Below are positions 11,125 to 23,149 of a DNA stretch of 64,000 nt, in pieces. The notes under the pieces were generated by a model, which had not been told where the DNA came from, made no database searches, and worked only from the letters and a program-made list of their open reading frames with translations. Within the stretch, counting starts at the first letter, position 1. Every line of letters starts with the position of its first letter. The DNA is from Agapanthus africanus (Eukaryota; Streptophyta; Magnoliopsida; Asparagales; Amaryllidaceae). The DNA lies in NCBI GenBank assembly GCA_030015575.1, contig CM057344.1:597564410-597628409 (forward strand). Reading direction: 5' to 3'. The translations under genes were made by a program, and so were the position numbers.

Positions 11125-11360
11125 AGTGTTAAACACTAAATAACAAAAGTGTTAAACACTAGAGACAGAATTCTCAAACTGGTGTTAAACACTAAAAGAA
11201 CAATCAGTGTTAAACACTGGAAATATAGTTTTCGATTTAGTGTCAAACACTAGAAAATAATCAGTGTTAAACACTGCAAATAGGGTTTTCAAATTAGTGT
11301 TAAATACTAAGAAAAATCAGTGTTAAACACTGGGAATGAAGATCTCTAATTAGTGTCAAA
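11125..11360. repeat. Array of the palindrome AGTGTTAAACACT
   Basis: About nine copies of the 13-bp near-perfect palindrome AGTGTTAAACACT (some with one change, e.g. AGTGTCAAACACT), spaced 20-40 bp apart by A/T-rich linkers. Confidence 0.85.
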
Positions 11361-11479
11361 ACACTAAAGAAAAAGGAGTCACATGTGGACGCATGAGAGC
11401 GCCCAAAGGTGGGACCAGATTCCCCTTATTCTGTTCTGCAAAAAAAAAGTGTTGAATACTTTCTATATTCAATTTTGGA

Positions 11480-11760
11480 GCATCACGTGCTGACACGTGA
11501 CGGGGATTTGTGCGCTGATTTGCCAAGGGGTCACGTGATAACACGTGAGAGCGCCCGAGCTTCTGTTTCTTTTGTTTTTTTCTCTTTCTGTGCTTCAAGG
11601 GTCATATAGAGCACGTGAGGCGTTGCCTCTGAATTCTTTTCTGTGGATCTTTACAAGGATCACGTGGGGACACGTGACCTAGTTTTATTCCTTCTAATCT
11701 GATCACTGCGGATTAGGATCACTTGTCATCACGTGACCAATGTTCTTTATGCTCATGGAG
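11480..11760. repeat. CACGTG palindrome array in the Tat R/U5
   Basis: Eight CACGTG cores, most in facing pairs such as TCACGTGATAACACGTGA and TCACGTGGGGACACGTGA. CACGTG is the plant G-box core bound by bZIP and bHLH factors. A second, denser block lies at 23,150-23,480 in the U3. Confidence 0.85.
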
Positions 11761-11784
11761 ATCTTTCAAGTCTCTTTGTTTTAA

Positions 11785-12095
11785 GAATTAAATTCTCTGT
11801 AGGACTAAACCCTAATCACGATTTTGGAGGAATTAAATTCTCGTTATGAAAGAATTAAATTCTTATGTAGGGTTAAACCCTAATTTCATTCATCTTGAAG
11901 GAATTAAATTCCTATAATTTTGGGATAATTAAATTCTCAGATAGGGTTCAAACCCTAATTTCATATCTTGGAGGAATTAAATTCCTGTTAGTCCGAGAGA
12001 ATTAAATTCTCAATTAGGGTTAAACCCTGGTTCTGTCCATCTTGAAGGAATTAAATTCCTATAATTTTGGGAGAATTAAATTCTCTGAACTCAAT
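11785..12095. repeat. Array of the palindrome GAATTAAATTC
   Basis: About ten copies of GAATTAAATTC or variants, interspersed with TAGGGTTAAACCCTAA, itself a palindrome holding telomere-like CCCTAA. The array is cut by the nested Copia at 12,105 and resumes after 22,528. Confidence 0.8.
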
Positions 12096-12105
12096 TCCCC
12101 CTCTA

Positions 12106-14336
12106 TGTAGGGTTCCTGGGCACTCCCAAGAGGTCTCACAAGGCATCGATCATGCCAAATTAAAATTTTAACGGTGCCGAGAAACCCGACTACGGATCGT
12201 CGGCTAGAAGTTTAGGCGAAAAAGCTAACTAGTTAACAATTAACTAAGAGATACGGAAATACAACCTTTGTAGATCCGGTCCTCCACCTCTACGGCTCCG
12301 AGATGAGGTCCTCTCCGCTGTCCAAATCAAATCCGGGCTCTAGCGTCGGCTTCGTCGGAGAATGGGTAAGCTAGGTCGTCGATGTCCATGCCGAAGATGA
12401 TCTACGTCGAGGCATCGCTAGATCGAGCTCCACCTTCACCAAGTCTTGAAAACTTGTGAGGGAAACACACTCTACTACTTGGCAAGAGGTAGAGGATGAA
12501 GAAATAGGAGTTGGGTAGACTTTAGTTTTGGATTTCTCACTCTAATTCATCAATCACCATTGATGAAGTCATGGTTTCTTCTTTTTTTCAAGGAAGAAGA
12601 TGAAGAAGAAGAAGAATATGATATGATAAGTTCATTAGAAAAGAAAAGAATAAATCCATTCTTATCATAACATAACTCAAGTTAAGTGTAGGGAATTGAC
12701 CAAGGTTAAAGAATGGTTAGGGTTAAGGAGATGAGACAAAAATGGTGACTTAATGAAAGCTTCATGAAGCTTCATGTTGAAAACAAAACTAGCCACCATT
12801 TTTGACTTCTTTTCCTTTTCTCATTTATCTTTTAAATGCAAATGAAAAGATAAATGAATGAATAAAAGAAAACCCTAATCATTTACTTAACCTAGGTTTA
12901 ATTCATTACACTTAACAAAAAGATATGTATCATCAAACATGATACAATCAAGTGCACAAAAATCATATCGCATATGCAATGCGCACACCCGAGTGAGAAA
13001 ATCCATTTAAAGTAAACCGTTACTAGTTAATGCAAAGTAATATATCAAATATATAATTATGCATTAAATCATTAAATCAACACTTGATTCAACGATCCGG
13101 TCATGTCGCACATAACCGACTGGTATCATCAGTAACAACTTATCGAATCAACACTTGATCCGATAACTCGGCTATATCGCATATAACCGATCAATGTCAC
13201 ATCGCGAGAATCGAATACAGTATCACATACTGGTATTATTCTCGGTCCCGCACATATCTCATATGCGCTCCTATTTCATTTCGCTTGAGCCAGGAAACCT
13301 CTGTGTAGGACTCTAAAGACTCGTCAATACGCCGGCAGCAGATGATGATCATATCAAACACCCACAAGCCGCAAGCGGTCTGCTAAACGTAACGGCCACC
13401 CGGGTATTGAGCGATCTGAAGATCGACGAGCAAGCCCGCTCACACTCCAGTGAATCCGACCAGTAACACTACCGTACAGTCCGGTCTGTTCGTCTGATAT
13501 GTCGCATATCTCGCCTAGGGGTGGTAAACGTCAGACCCCAATAGCTCGATAAGTCGTGTCGATATGAGGTCTATAACAATTCGAGAAACTACTGGTAACA
13601 CTTACCAGTAAATCTCAGCAACCCTGGCCAGGGATTTCCTGTTATAGCCAATCGAACACAGCGCAACATCAACTCCCTATACCGGGAGAGACGAATCCCC
13701 TCCTATCGCTCATTGCCTCCATGTGACTCGGGACTGTACCCAAAAACCACCGTTTTGCACGCCCTCTTGGACGTGGTAAGATGGAAATCAAAGCACAGTG
13801 GGAACCACACAAGACTCTATAACGATCTCGGGTCAACAGACTACTCTGTACCAGTGTCACCAGAGAACTGCCATCTGACGTGAGGTATAATACCATCTGG
13901 GAGTTCTCGGCGAGTCCGTCCAGTGTACCCAGTCTCTACTGAGCACCCATATATCATCTCTGATGTCAAACACCAATGGATATGGGATCATCCATCGCCC
14001 ATCTGTATGGGTCGAGAAGGTATACGCTAGTCTACTCTGGTATATCGATGCCCCGTCTCGATACACCCACGACTAGGGACTTTGAAGGATGTACTTATAG
14101 ACTACCATGTCCCCACTAGTATGATCCGCATCATAGTCCAGGTAGTCAAGTACAGATCCTAAGGGCTTTACCAACATGTAACAGGGAGACAATTAGTGTA
14201 CACGTTAAGGTAAAGATCAACCAGATAGCATACTATCATGTCGAGCAAGAAAGTCCTCCCTATATATGTCCCAGCATCCACTACAATATACATCCTATGT
14301 ATAGTAATGGCCTCTAGGGCATACATATAACTAACA
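12106..14336 (-). repeat. 3' LTR of the nested Copia
   Basis: 2,231 bp, the same length as its partner at 20,293-22,523. Non-coding; open frames at 13,669-14,066 recur in the other LTR only because the LTRs are copies. It contains repeated ATCACACT/CGATCCG-type short blocks around 13,080-13,260. Confidence 0.95.
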
Positions 14337-14351
14337 ATCTCCCACTTGCAC
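14337..14351 (-). other. Polypurine tract of the nested Copia
   Basis: Minus strand GTGCAAGTGGGAGAT directly before the LTR start TGTTAG, a very common 3' end of plant Copia elements. It would prime plus-strand cDNA. Confidence 0.85.
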
Positions 14352-17110
14352 TAGGGCCATCTGATAGCAGTGGTTGTAGTATCTCATACTCAACCATCCC
14401 ATAAAAGTCTCTCTCTAGGAACAGGCCTTTGTGAGTGGATCCGCTGTGTTGTCCTCTGAGTCTACTCTCCTAACCTCGATCTCCCTGGAGATCAACTATC
14501 TCCATGATCAGGTGATACTGCCTTAGAATATGTCTGGATCACTGATGGGACCTGTGTTCCTTGGCATAAGCTACAACTCCATTGTCACACAATGGGAGGA
14601 ACATAGTTCATCTCATGAACCAATATACACCCAGACTGCCTCTTTGGTAGCATCTTAAGTAGCGATGTATCTAGCCTTTATCGTCTAGTATGTCACGGTA
14701 TCTAGATTGGAACTCTTCCACCATACCGTCCCTTTACTGAGGGTAAAGACAATGCCTGTGACTGACACTCAGTCGTCTTTATCACCCTGGAACACTTCCA
14801 GTGATTCTCCCCAGGATCGATTGATACCATCTCACTACAACTAGTGAGAATCCTAACATCCAATTAGATCTATCTCATAGATCCAAAACCCAGGATTTAG
14901 GAGGTATCATCTTGATCCTATGTGAAGAATCATTGTGATAAGCGGAGATTGATCGAACGTAGCATAGGAAACTCCTTCCCCATCAAGAGTATGTCATCCA
15001 CGTACTCTACGAGGATCACCACCATACTCCCTACTACCTTTTTGTTTATACAAGGTTCATCTACCATTTTGATGATGTCAAACTCTTTGACTAATCCATC
15101 AAAACAGATGTTCCAACTCCGCGATGCCTGCTTTAATCCTATAAAGCATCTTGCACACGTTTCCGCTGCTCCTACTATCTACGAAGCCCTCTGGCTGTGT
15201 ACTTATAGACGCACTCTTCTAAAACATCATTTAGAAAAGCAGTCATGACACCCAACCACTAGATATCGTAGTCATGGTATGTAGCCGTGACAAGTAGGAT
15301 CTGGATGGACTTAAGCATAGTTACTTGAAAAGGTTTCACTATTATCCACACCTGGTCAATGATGCAAACTTTTAACAAGTCTAGCTTTGAAAGTCTCAAC
15401 TTTTCCAAGTACACCAAGTAATCTTCTCAAGATTTACTTGCTCCTGATGGGGATTTAACCCTTCAGATATAGCAACCAAAGTCCATACTTTGTTGGTGTA
15501 TAAGGATTCCATCTCAGATCGCTAAACATCTAGCCATTCTTACAGAGTCCCACTCCTGATGGCCAGCTCGAAACTAGTTGGGTCATCATCTCATGATGCT
15601 GTCCTCGCTCCCATTGTCATAGAGAAACCGAAGTATCTCTCAGGTGGGTGAGGAACCCTACTAGATCGGCGGAGAGGCTGAGGTTCGTTGGTTTCCACTG
15701 AATCCTCTGGTTGTACCAAATCATGCTGTAGTTTGTATAGCTGGAACATTTCCAGTTCTACATAACAGACTTTGCCTCGAGCTTGTCCGGATTATGCTTT
15801 TAGACATAGCCCGGACAACCCCAAATCTTAACCAACTTAAGATATGGGTTCTTCCCTTATCATATCAAATATGAAGTGGTAGGCAACTGATTTGATTTGA
15901 ACCCTATTCAATAGGTATGCATCTTCTCAAGTGCATAACTCCCAGAAAGAAAATACGTAGCTCAGTATTACTCATCATAGAGCACACCTTATCACATAGG
16001 GTGTAATTTCTCCACCCCGATATACCATCGTAGTATGGTGTATGCGGAGGAGTAATGCTGAGAGAGAATCTCATTCTCCTTTAGAAAAGTCCAGGATTTC
16101 CGTGCTCAAGTATTCTCCTCCTTGATCTCATCAAAGGATATAATACTTATACCCGTATATTTGGTTCTCTACTTCTAACTTATATTCTGTGAATATCTCA
16201 AAAGGTTCGGACTTATGTTTCAACAGGAACATAGGTCTGAAACTCGAAAGATTATCAGAGAATGTAATGAAGTATAAAGAACCAGTCCTGGCATGTGTAG
16301 ACAGGGGACCTACATACATCAACATGTATCATCCCAAGAGTTCACTAACTCTTTCTCTGTTTCCAGTAAACGGAGCTATGGTCATCTTATCTTTGTGACA
16401 TGACTGGCGAGTTTCACAAGATGTAAATTCAAACTGATTTAAATATGCATCTATATGTAACTCTAGCTAGTCGGTTCACATTGATCTGACCTAGTCTACA
16501 ATACCTCAAGAAGGAATCGTTCAGTTCTGAACTTTTCCTCTTGTGTGTGTTCAGTATACTAAGAACTGTAGTTTGATTTAGAACATCAATGCTTTTAGAT
16601 AACGTGCCTGAACCGATCAACTTTTGATATAGGAAATATTCAAAACATTATCCAACAATACAAAATTATATCCTTTCTTTACTAATAAAGAGACTGATAT
16701 GATTTTGTATATCAGGTTCGGTATCTAATAACATTCGTTCAGAATCAATGTATTGGTAATACAGGGTGACAGTGACCAACAGACTTGGCTGCAACACTTG
16801 CCCCGTTTTCTGCCTCATGAAACTTATCACCCGTTCTCAGTTCTCTACCTATCTGTAGCCCTATGTAACAGATTACATATCTGGGATCCTGATCCGGCAT
16901 CAAATTCCCAGGACGTAGAGGATACTGAGAAACAGTTCTTTGTAATGAACACACCCGAAGATGATGCATCAACATGCACTCTCTTCGTTTGGGCGGCACG
17001 GGAATTCTGGTAATCCCCAATTTCCTGCTCTGTCTTATAACAATTATAAGTTGGAGCGGGACCAACGTTCCCCAGCTCAGTATAACAAGCGGGTTCGGTC
17101 AAAAATCCGT
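14352..17110 (-). pseudogene. Decayed Copia gag-pol of the nested element
   Basis: Only traces remain, in the correct Copia order on the minus strand: a protease-like stretch around 16,930-16,850 (TSWEFDAGSGSQICN), integrase around 16,325-16,131 (GPLSTHARTGSLYFITFSDN) and RT around 15,200-14,980, where the YVDD-type box region can still be recognised. The DNA between them matches nothing recognisable. Resemblance is to the Angela/Tork side of Copia, weakly. Far too broken to encode protein. Confidence 0.75.
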
Positions 17111-17930
17111 ATTATTATCTTGATTAAGGCGTGATATGGTCGCTACCTGGAGAGAGAGAGAAGAAAACACTCAGCGTGCGCTCTTGCAAGAATAGATTGG
17201 TTATTATTTTATCTAATCAGGATGGCTCCCACTGCTTTTTATCAAATCTTCCTTCAAACCCTAAAAGGAAAGACTAGCCGGGATTAATTACACACTACAA
17301 GTTCACCAATCTTTCAGCCAGGCCAGTGTCGGTACTTTGAGGGAGGTCCCCCGTGCTTTCGCACGAACCTAATTAATGTTAACCTCGTTTTCCCAGAGGC
17401 GTAACCTCGTTAACACCTTTCTAGACACCTACTTGATCGGCTAATTGTAATGTATAAAACTCTCCCAGGAGTAACTCTTACTCGCAGCGGGTATCGGGAT
17501 CCAACTATCTCATAGAAGGTATGCAATCTCATTGCAAATTTCAACACTTGAAATTCCCGATAATATTTTGCCCCTAACCTCCTATGACCTTGACAAAGGC
17601 CAACAAACCATAGGATGCTAGTCAAGTTCAACCCGTCATTTCCTGATTGAATTAAACCCACCCGCACGGCCCTTGACAAAGGCCAACAAGGTCGCACGAC
17701 TACCCTAACCCAATCTGCATCATATGCATAAGCAGATAAGCACCAGTTAGCTACCGCACACTGCGCCTTGACAAAGGCCAACAAACGCAGCACGGATACT
17801 AACTACTACTTATCTGAAATGACGGAGGGCTACGACAGGTTTTTCTGAAAACCTATTGCGTAATGAACTTGATATCGTTGTAGGATCGAATGAATTTTTA
17901 AAATGGAGTGCTTTTGAGGCTTTTCTAGTT

Positions 17931-18176
17931 TTGCTAAAGGAGTCACTCCCGGTGAAGGGATCGTCGGTCCTTTCCTCGTCGAATGAGGTGCGGGATATAT
18001 CGCATATATCACTGTGCAAAGCAAAAACTCTTAAAAGCAATCAAAAGACAAACCGAATGTGTAGCATCTTCCAGTTATTGCTAAAGGAGTCACTCCCGGT
18101 GAAGGGATCTCGGTCCTTTCCTCATCGAATAAGGTGCAGGATATATCACATATACCGCTGTGCAAAGCAAGAACTG
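17931..18176. repeat. Direct repeat, two ~100-bp copies, offset 147 bp
   Basis: Both copies start TTGCTAAAGGAGTCACTCCC and run through GGTCCTTTCCTC to TGTGCAAAGCAA with scattered differences. They lie in the Copia leader. Confidence 0.85.
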
Positions 18177-20047
18177 TAGCTACCTGTTTTATTTTGAAAT
18201 TCGATTCTACAACATCTTAGGTTTCTTTTAATTCATTAATCACATTAATGAAGTCCCATCATTTAAATACCTAAACATCACAGATAAATACGATGTACAG
18301 TTATGCCATCCGCATTCGCCTCGATGTCCCCTCGTGCACCGTTAGGTTAGGTAACTAACGGCAGAGCAGGGCAGGGCTAGCGCGGGTGTAAAACATAAGT
18401 AACGCCTATATAATATATCATATATACTATATATGTATCTATCACAGAACATCACATGATCACATCACAGATATCGCAGCAGAAGAAACATATGAAATAT
18501 TGGATATGCTAGGACGTCCGTGTTTTCAATACGAGCCAGTATAAAACACGGATTCCACGGTCGTGATGAATAGCCAAACCCACACCCCTAGACCCCTACG
18601 AGAGCGGTAAGCAACCCTACCAATTCTAGAGTTAGGAGACCCGGACTCGACTCCTCGAGTTGGTCTCCCACTGGACCCCAGAACCCGGTTACTTGTGCTC
18701 CCCTCCTTGGGTCTATCCTAGTGCGGAAAAGTAAATAATATACAAACGGTGACAACTTCCGCAACCTGGAAGTGCCCCAATAAAAGAATATTACATACAA
18801 GTTTTTACATGAATGAAAATGAAAAACACTCATCTCACATAAAAACCCCCGGCTATTCAAACACGACGATCCAATATAACATATCCAGCAACACATAACA
18901 TCACATGTCATCAACGTAAGTAAATATGCGCATCCCAATTGTCGTTGGCATATAGCAACGAAACCGGCGATATCACATATTACACTTACGGTCACAGAAA
19001 AGAAAGTGTAAAACTACAACAGTTGGAATCCGCAACCACCTCAGACATCGCATGCCTGACCAAATGAATTCCTTAGACATCACATGCCTAACAATTATAA
19101 ACCCCGCATTTTAGTCTCAAAATCGAAAACACTTTTCAATACCAAGTCGGGCAATTCAACAGGATTCCCGACATCCTGATCGAATGCTCGTCGCAAACTT
19201 CAGTAGACGGCCGCACCCCCGATACCGTCAACGAAGTGCACCAAGGCGGAACACCGCTACCGCGAGCACCCGAACGGATGCTTTCGGCGACGGGGTTCTC
19301 CTACAGTCACTTGGTCGGGGCTATGGAGTGAGGCTGTCTATTAAGTTTACCCGGCGAGTATCCGCGTACGCTACGTGATTGCGACGGACTTTTGATCACA
19401 TCAAAATTCCGTGGCAACCGATCAAGTGAGACTAAAGTGCTATGTTTATAACATTCATTCAGTTATCACATAACTTTTGTGAATTCCAATTATTGTATCC
19501 CATTCCGGATAAATAGAAAATGTCAAACTTTCCGATCGAACAATCGAACACCCAAGTTTTCCCGATACAATCCAACACATGAAATAAGTCTAACAACATT
19601 CAGTTCGTGCCTCAGTACCAACGGTCCAGCCATAGAAGGGTCAAGCCAACGCCTCACATGTGGCACGCCGTACTGCCCCAAACCCGAAGGTTCAAAGGGC
19701 AGTTCAAGACGGTCACATAATCGAGTTAAGGTTTGTTGTCTTCTAGAGGGACCATCGCGTTACTTGCACTACTTAGAATGTCGTTAAACTACGGAAAAAT
19801 CCAACACTTGGAAATTTCCCGACAGGGGAAAAATTGGGTATTTATATCCGGTCGAACTTTTTAACATATTCTAAAAATTTATCCGGAAAGCCACATAGAC
19901 AAAATTTTATACTCCGATCGAAACACCGAATCCCCAAAACAACTGCAGAAAATTCAACTCTTGAATAAAATATAAAAATTTCCAGAAGACTCAGCTCTTT
20001 GACACAAGAATTACTGTGCAAGACACGTGACCCAAATCACCATCATG

Positions 20048-20094
20048 GCCGCGGAACCGCCGCGGAACCCAGGGTGGGGCCGCGGTTCCGCGGC
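20048..20094. other. Perfect 13-bp GC-rich inverted repeat in the Copia leader
   Basis: GCCGCGGAACCGC (20,048-20,060) pairs exactly with GCGGTTCCGCGGC (20,082-20,094) around a 21-base loop that holds another CCGCGGAACC. It sits about 190 bases downstream of the primer site in the element RNA, where packaging or dimerisation structures usually lie. Confidence 0.7.
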
Positions 20095-20280
20095 TCTTTG
20101 ATCGATTTATAGTCACGTGCTTCACAGTAACTCATAGGATTCCCTGCTGAATTTTTTGGCAATTTTTAATTCTGGAAAATCCCAGATTTTAGAAAATTTC
20201 CAGAGAGCAATTTCCGGTTGGGGTTTCGGGTCGTTCGGACTTCAAAATCCGTCCAGACTTCGCCTAAGGCTCTAGCTAGG

Positions 20281-20291
20281 CTCTGATACCA
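20281..20291 (-). other. Primer-binding site (initiator tRNA-Met) of the nested Copia
   Basis: Minus strand TGGTATCAGAG, complementary to the 3' end of plant initiator tRNA-Met, one base from the LTR end. Standard for plant Copia. Confidence 0.93.
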
Positions 20292-20292
20292 C

Positions 20293-22523
20293 TGTAGGGT
20301 TCCTGGGCACTCCCAAGAGGTCTCACAAGGCATCGATCATGCCAAATTAAAATTTTAACGGTGCCGAGAAACCCGACTACGGATCGTCGGCTAGAAGTTT
20401 AGGCGAAAAAGCTAACTAGTTAACAATTAACTAAGAGATACGGAAATACAACCTTTGAAGATCCGGTCCTCCACCTCCACGGCTCCGAGATGAGGTCCTC
20501 TCCGCTGTCCAAATCAAATCCGGGCTCTAGCGTCGGCTTCGTCGGAGAATGGGTAAGCTAGGTCGTCGATGTCCATGCCGAAGATGATCTGCGTCGAGGC
20601 ATCGCTAGATCGAGCTCCACCTTCACCAAGTCTTGAAAACTTGTGAGGGAAACACACTCTACTACTTGGCAAGAGGTAGAAGATGAAGAAATAGGAGTTG
20701 GGTAGACTTTAGTTTTGGATTTCTCACTCTAATTCATCAATCACCATTGATGAAGTCATGGTTTCTTCTTTTTTTCAAGGAAGAAGATGAAGAAGAAGAA
20801 GAATATGATATGATAAGTTCATTAGAAAAGAAAAGAATAAATCCATTCTTATCATAACATAACTCAAGTTAAGTGTAGGGAATTGACCAAGGTTAAAGAA
20901 TGGTTAGGGTTAAGGAGATGAGACAAAAATGGTGACTTAATGAAAGCTTCATGAAGCTTCATGTTGAAAACAAAACTAGCCACCATTTTTGACTTCTTTT
21001 CCTTTTCTCATTTATCTTTTAAATGCAAATGAAAAGATAAATGAATGAATAAAAGAAAACCCTAATCATTTACTTAACCTAGGTTTAATTCATTACACTT
21101 AACAAAAAGATATGTATCATCAAACATGATACAATCAAGTGCACAAAAATCATATCGCATATGCAATGCGCACACCCGAGTGAGAAAATCCATTTAAAGT
21201 GAACCGTTACTAGTTAATGCAAATTAATATATCAAATATATAATTATGCATTAAATCATTAAATCAACACTTGATTCAACGATCCGGTCATGTCGCACAT
21301 AACCGACTGGTATCATCAGTAACAACTTATCGAATCAACACTTGATCCGATAACTCGGCTATATCGCATATAACCGATCAATGTCACATCGCGAGAATCG
21401 AATACAGTATCACATACTGGTATTATTCTCGGTCCCGCACATATCTCATATGCGCTCCTATTTCATTTCGCTTGAGCCAGGAAACCTCTGTGTAGGACTC
21501 TAAAGACTCGTCAATACGCCGGCAGCAGATGATGATCATATCAAACACCCATAAGCCGCAAGCGGTCTGCTAAACGTAACGGCCACCCGGGTATTGAGCG
21601 ATCTGAAGATCGACGAGCAAGCCCGCTCACACTCCAGTGAATCCGACCAGTAACACTACCGTACAGTCCGGTCTGTTCGTCTGATATGTCGCATATCTCG
21701 CCTAGGGGTGGTAAACGTCAGACCCCAATAGCTCGATAAGTCGTGTCGATATGAGGTCTATAACAATTCGAGAAACTACTGGTAACACTTACCAGTAAAT
21801 CTCAGCAACCCTGGCCAGGGATTTCCTGTTATAGCCAATCGAACACAGCGCAACATCAACTCCCTATACCGGGAGAGACGAATCCCCTCCTATCGCTCAT
21901 TGCCTCCATGTGACTCGGGACTGTACCCAAAAACCACCGTTTTGCACGCCCTCTTGGACGTGGTAAGATGGAAATCAAAGCACAGTGGGAACCACACAAG
22001 ACTCTATGACGATCTCGGGTCAACAGACTACTCTGTACCAGTGTCACCAGAGAACTGCCATCTGACGTGAGGTATAATACCATCTGGGAGTTCTCGGCGA
22101 GTCCGTCCAGTGTACCCAGTCTCTACTGAGCACCCGTATATCATCTCTGATGTCAAACACCAATGGATATGGGATCATCCATCGCCCATCTGTATGGGTC
22201 GAGAAGGTATACGCTAGTCTACTCTGGTATATCGATGCCCCGTCTCGATACACCCACGACTAGGGACTTTGAAGGATGTACTTATAGACTACCATGTCCC
22301 CACTAGTATGATCCGCATCATAGTCCAGGTAGTCAAGTACAGATCCTAAGGGCTTTACCAACATGTAACAGGGAGACAATTAGTGTACACGTTAAGGTAA
22401 AGATCAACCAGATAGCATACTATCATGTCGAGCAAGAAAGTCCTCCCTATATATGTCCCAGCATCCACTACAATATACATCCTATGTATAGTAATGGCCT
22501 CTAGGGCATACATATAACTAACA
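20293..22523 (-). repeat. 5' LTR of the nested Copia
   Basis: 2,231 bp, almost identical to 12,106-14,336 (about nine substitutions by eye, no length change). Followed by the CTCTA target duplication at 22,524-22,528. Confidence 0.95.
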
Positions 22524-22822
22524 CTCTAAGTTTTAGATCTGCATGGCAGGATCTCGACCCTATGAGAATTAAATTCTCAACTTATGGGGAGATGTGCACT
22601 TTGAAGATCTTCAACTAGAGGAAGAACTAAGTTCTTTTTGATATAAGAGTTAAACTCTTCGATTGAGAATGAAATTCTCTTTATTGAAGTTTTGATCCCC
22701 TTTCTTTTTCTCACCTAGAGTTTTCTTTCTGAATTTTCAAGATGCTAAAATTCTCTTCAAAGTTTTCTCTCCAAAATTCTATCTCTCCTCCTTCTCCTTT
22801 TTAACTCTCCCTTCTCGACTCC

Positions 22823-22830
22823 TATTTATA
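22823..22830 (-). promoter_or_regulatory. TATA box of the Tat LTR
   Basis: Minus strand CCTATAAATAGG. Transcription would start near 22,795. The nested Copia lies about 270 bp downstream, so it separates this promoter from the element body. Confidence 0.6.
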
Positions 22831-23149
22831 GGAGGAGGAGAGGAGTCAATTTGTTTAGTAAATCTCTTATTGAAAGATTTGATTTGTTTTCATCGTTAAT
22901 CTGAGCCTTTAGATTACTAGGTGAATCTTTTTTTTTACCGTTGGATGTTTTAATCCAAAGATATTCTATTTGTTATTTCGGTGAGATTTAGGGGAAATCT
23001 TTCTTTGTCCCAGATTTTTCCATAAATTGGTGATATTTAATCACCCCTGGATTCTCAATCCAACGATTCTCCATAATTCTTCTCCATTTTGGAAAGATTT
23101 AAATGATCTTTTTTTTTAGAATTTAATTCTGTTAAACCGCGAGGCTCTT

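Larger units (their letters stand above)
9910..12105 (-). repeat. Tat 5' LTR, transcript-distal part (R/U5)
   Basis: The LTR begins (plus-strand view) with TGTTCCCC at 9,910 and is split at 12,105 by a Copia insertion; it resumes at 22,529. Together the parts give about 3.2 kb, a normal size for Ogre/Tat LTRs. This part is non-coding and made of several successive repeat arrays, listed separately. It reads as transcript leader, because the TATA box lies on the other side of the nested Copia. Confidence 0.8.
17111..20280 (-). other. Long non-coding leader of the nested Copia
   Basis: About 3.2 kb without a credible gene between the primer site and the gag trace, unusually long for Copia. It holds three copies of CCTTGACAAAGGCCAACAA (17,588, 17,671, 17,766), a direct repeat of about 100 bp (about 17,931-18,030 and 18,078-18,176), and a GC-rich hairpin at 20,048-20,094. 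Part of it could be captured DNA; I could not trace its origin. Confidence 0.6.
12106..22523 (-). mobile_element. Non-autonomous Ty1/Copia LTR retrotransposon nested in the Tat LTR
   Basis: Two 2,231-bp LTRs (12,106-14,336 and 20,293-22,523), both TGTAGGG…TAACA on the plus strand, with a perfect CTCTA target duplication at 12,101-12,105 and 22,524-22,528. The minus-strand order is LTR, initiator-tRNA-Met primer site (20,281-20,291), long non-coding leader, traces of gag/protease, integrase and RT, purine tract (14,338-14,347), LTR. I count about nine differences between the LTRs (0.4%), so the insertion is recent, roughly 0.1-0.2 million years at the rice LTR rate of 1.3e-8. The coding region is in contrast too decayed to count breaks. 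It presumably moved with proteins from a relative. Confidence 0.93.

Noticed and set aside
13669-14066. Open frames of 69-75 codons in the Copia LTR, repeated at 21,856-22,253
   Set aside because: Identical in both LTRs, no family resemblance, no codon-like pattern.
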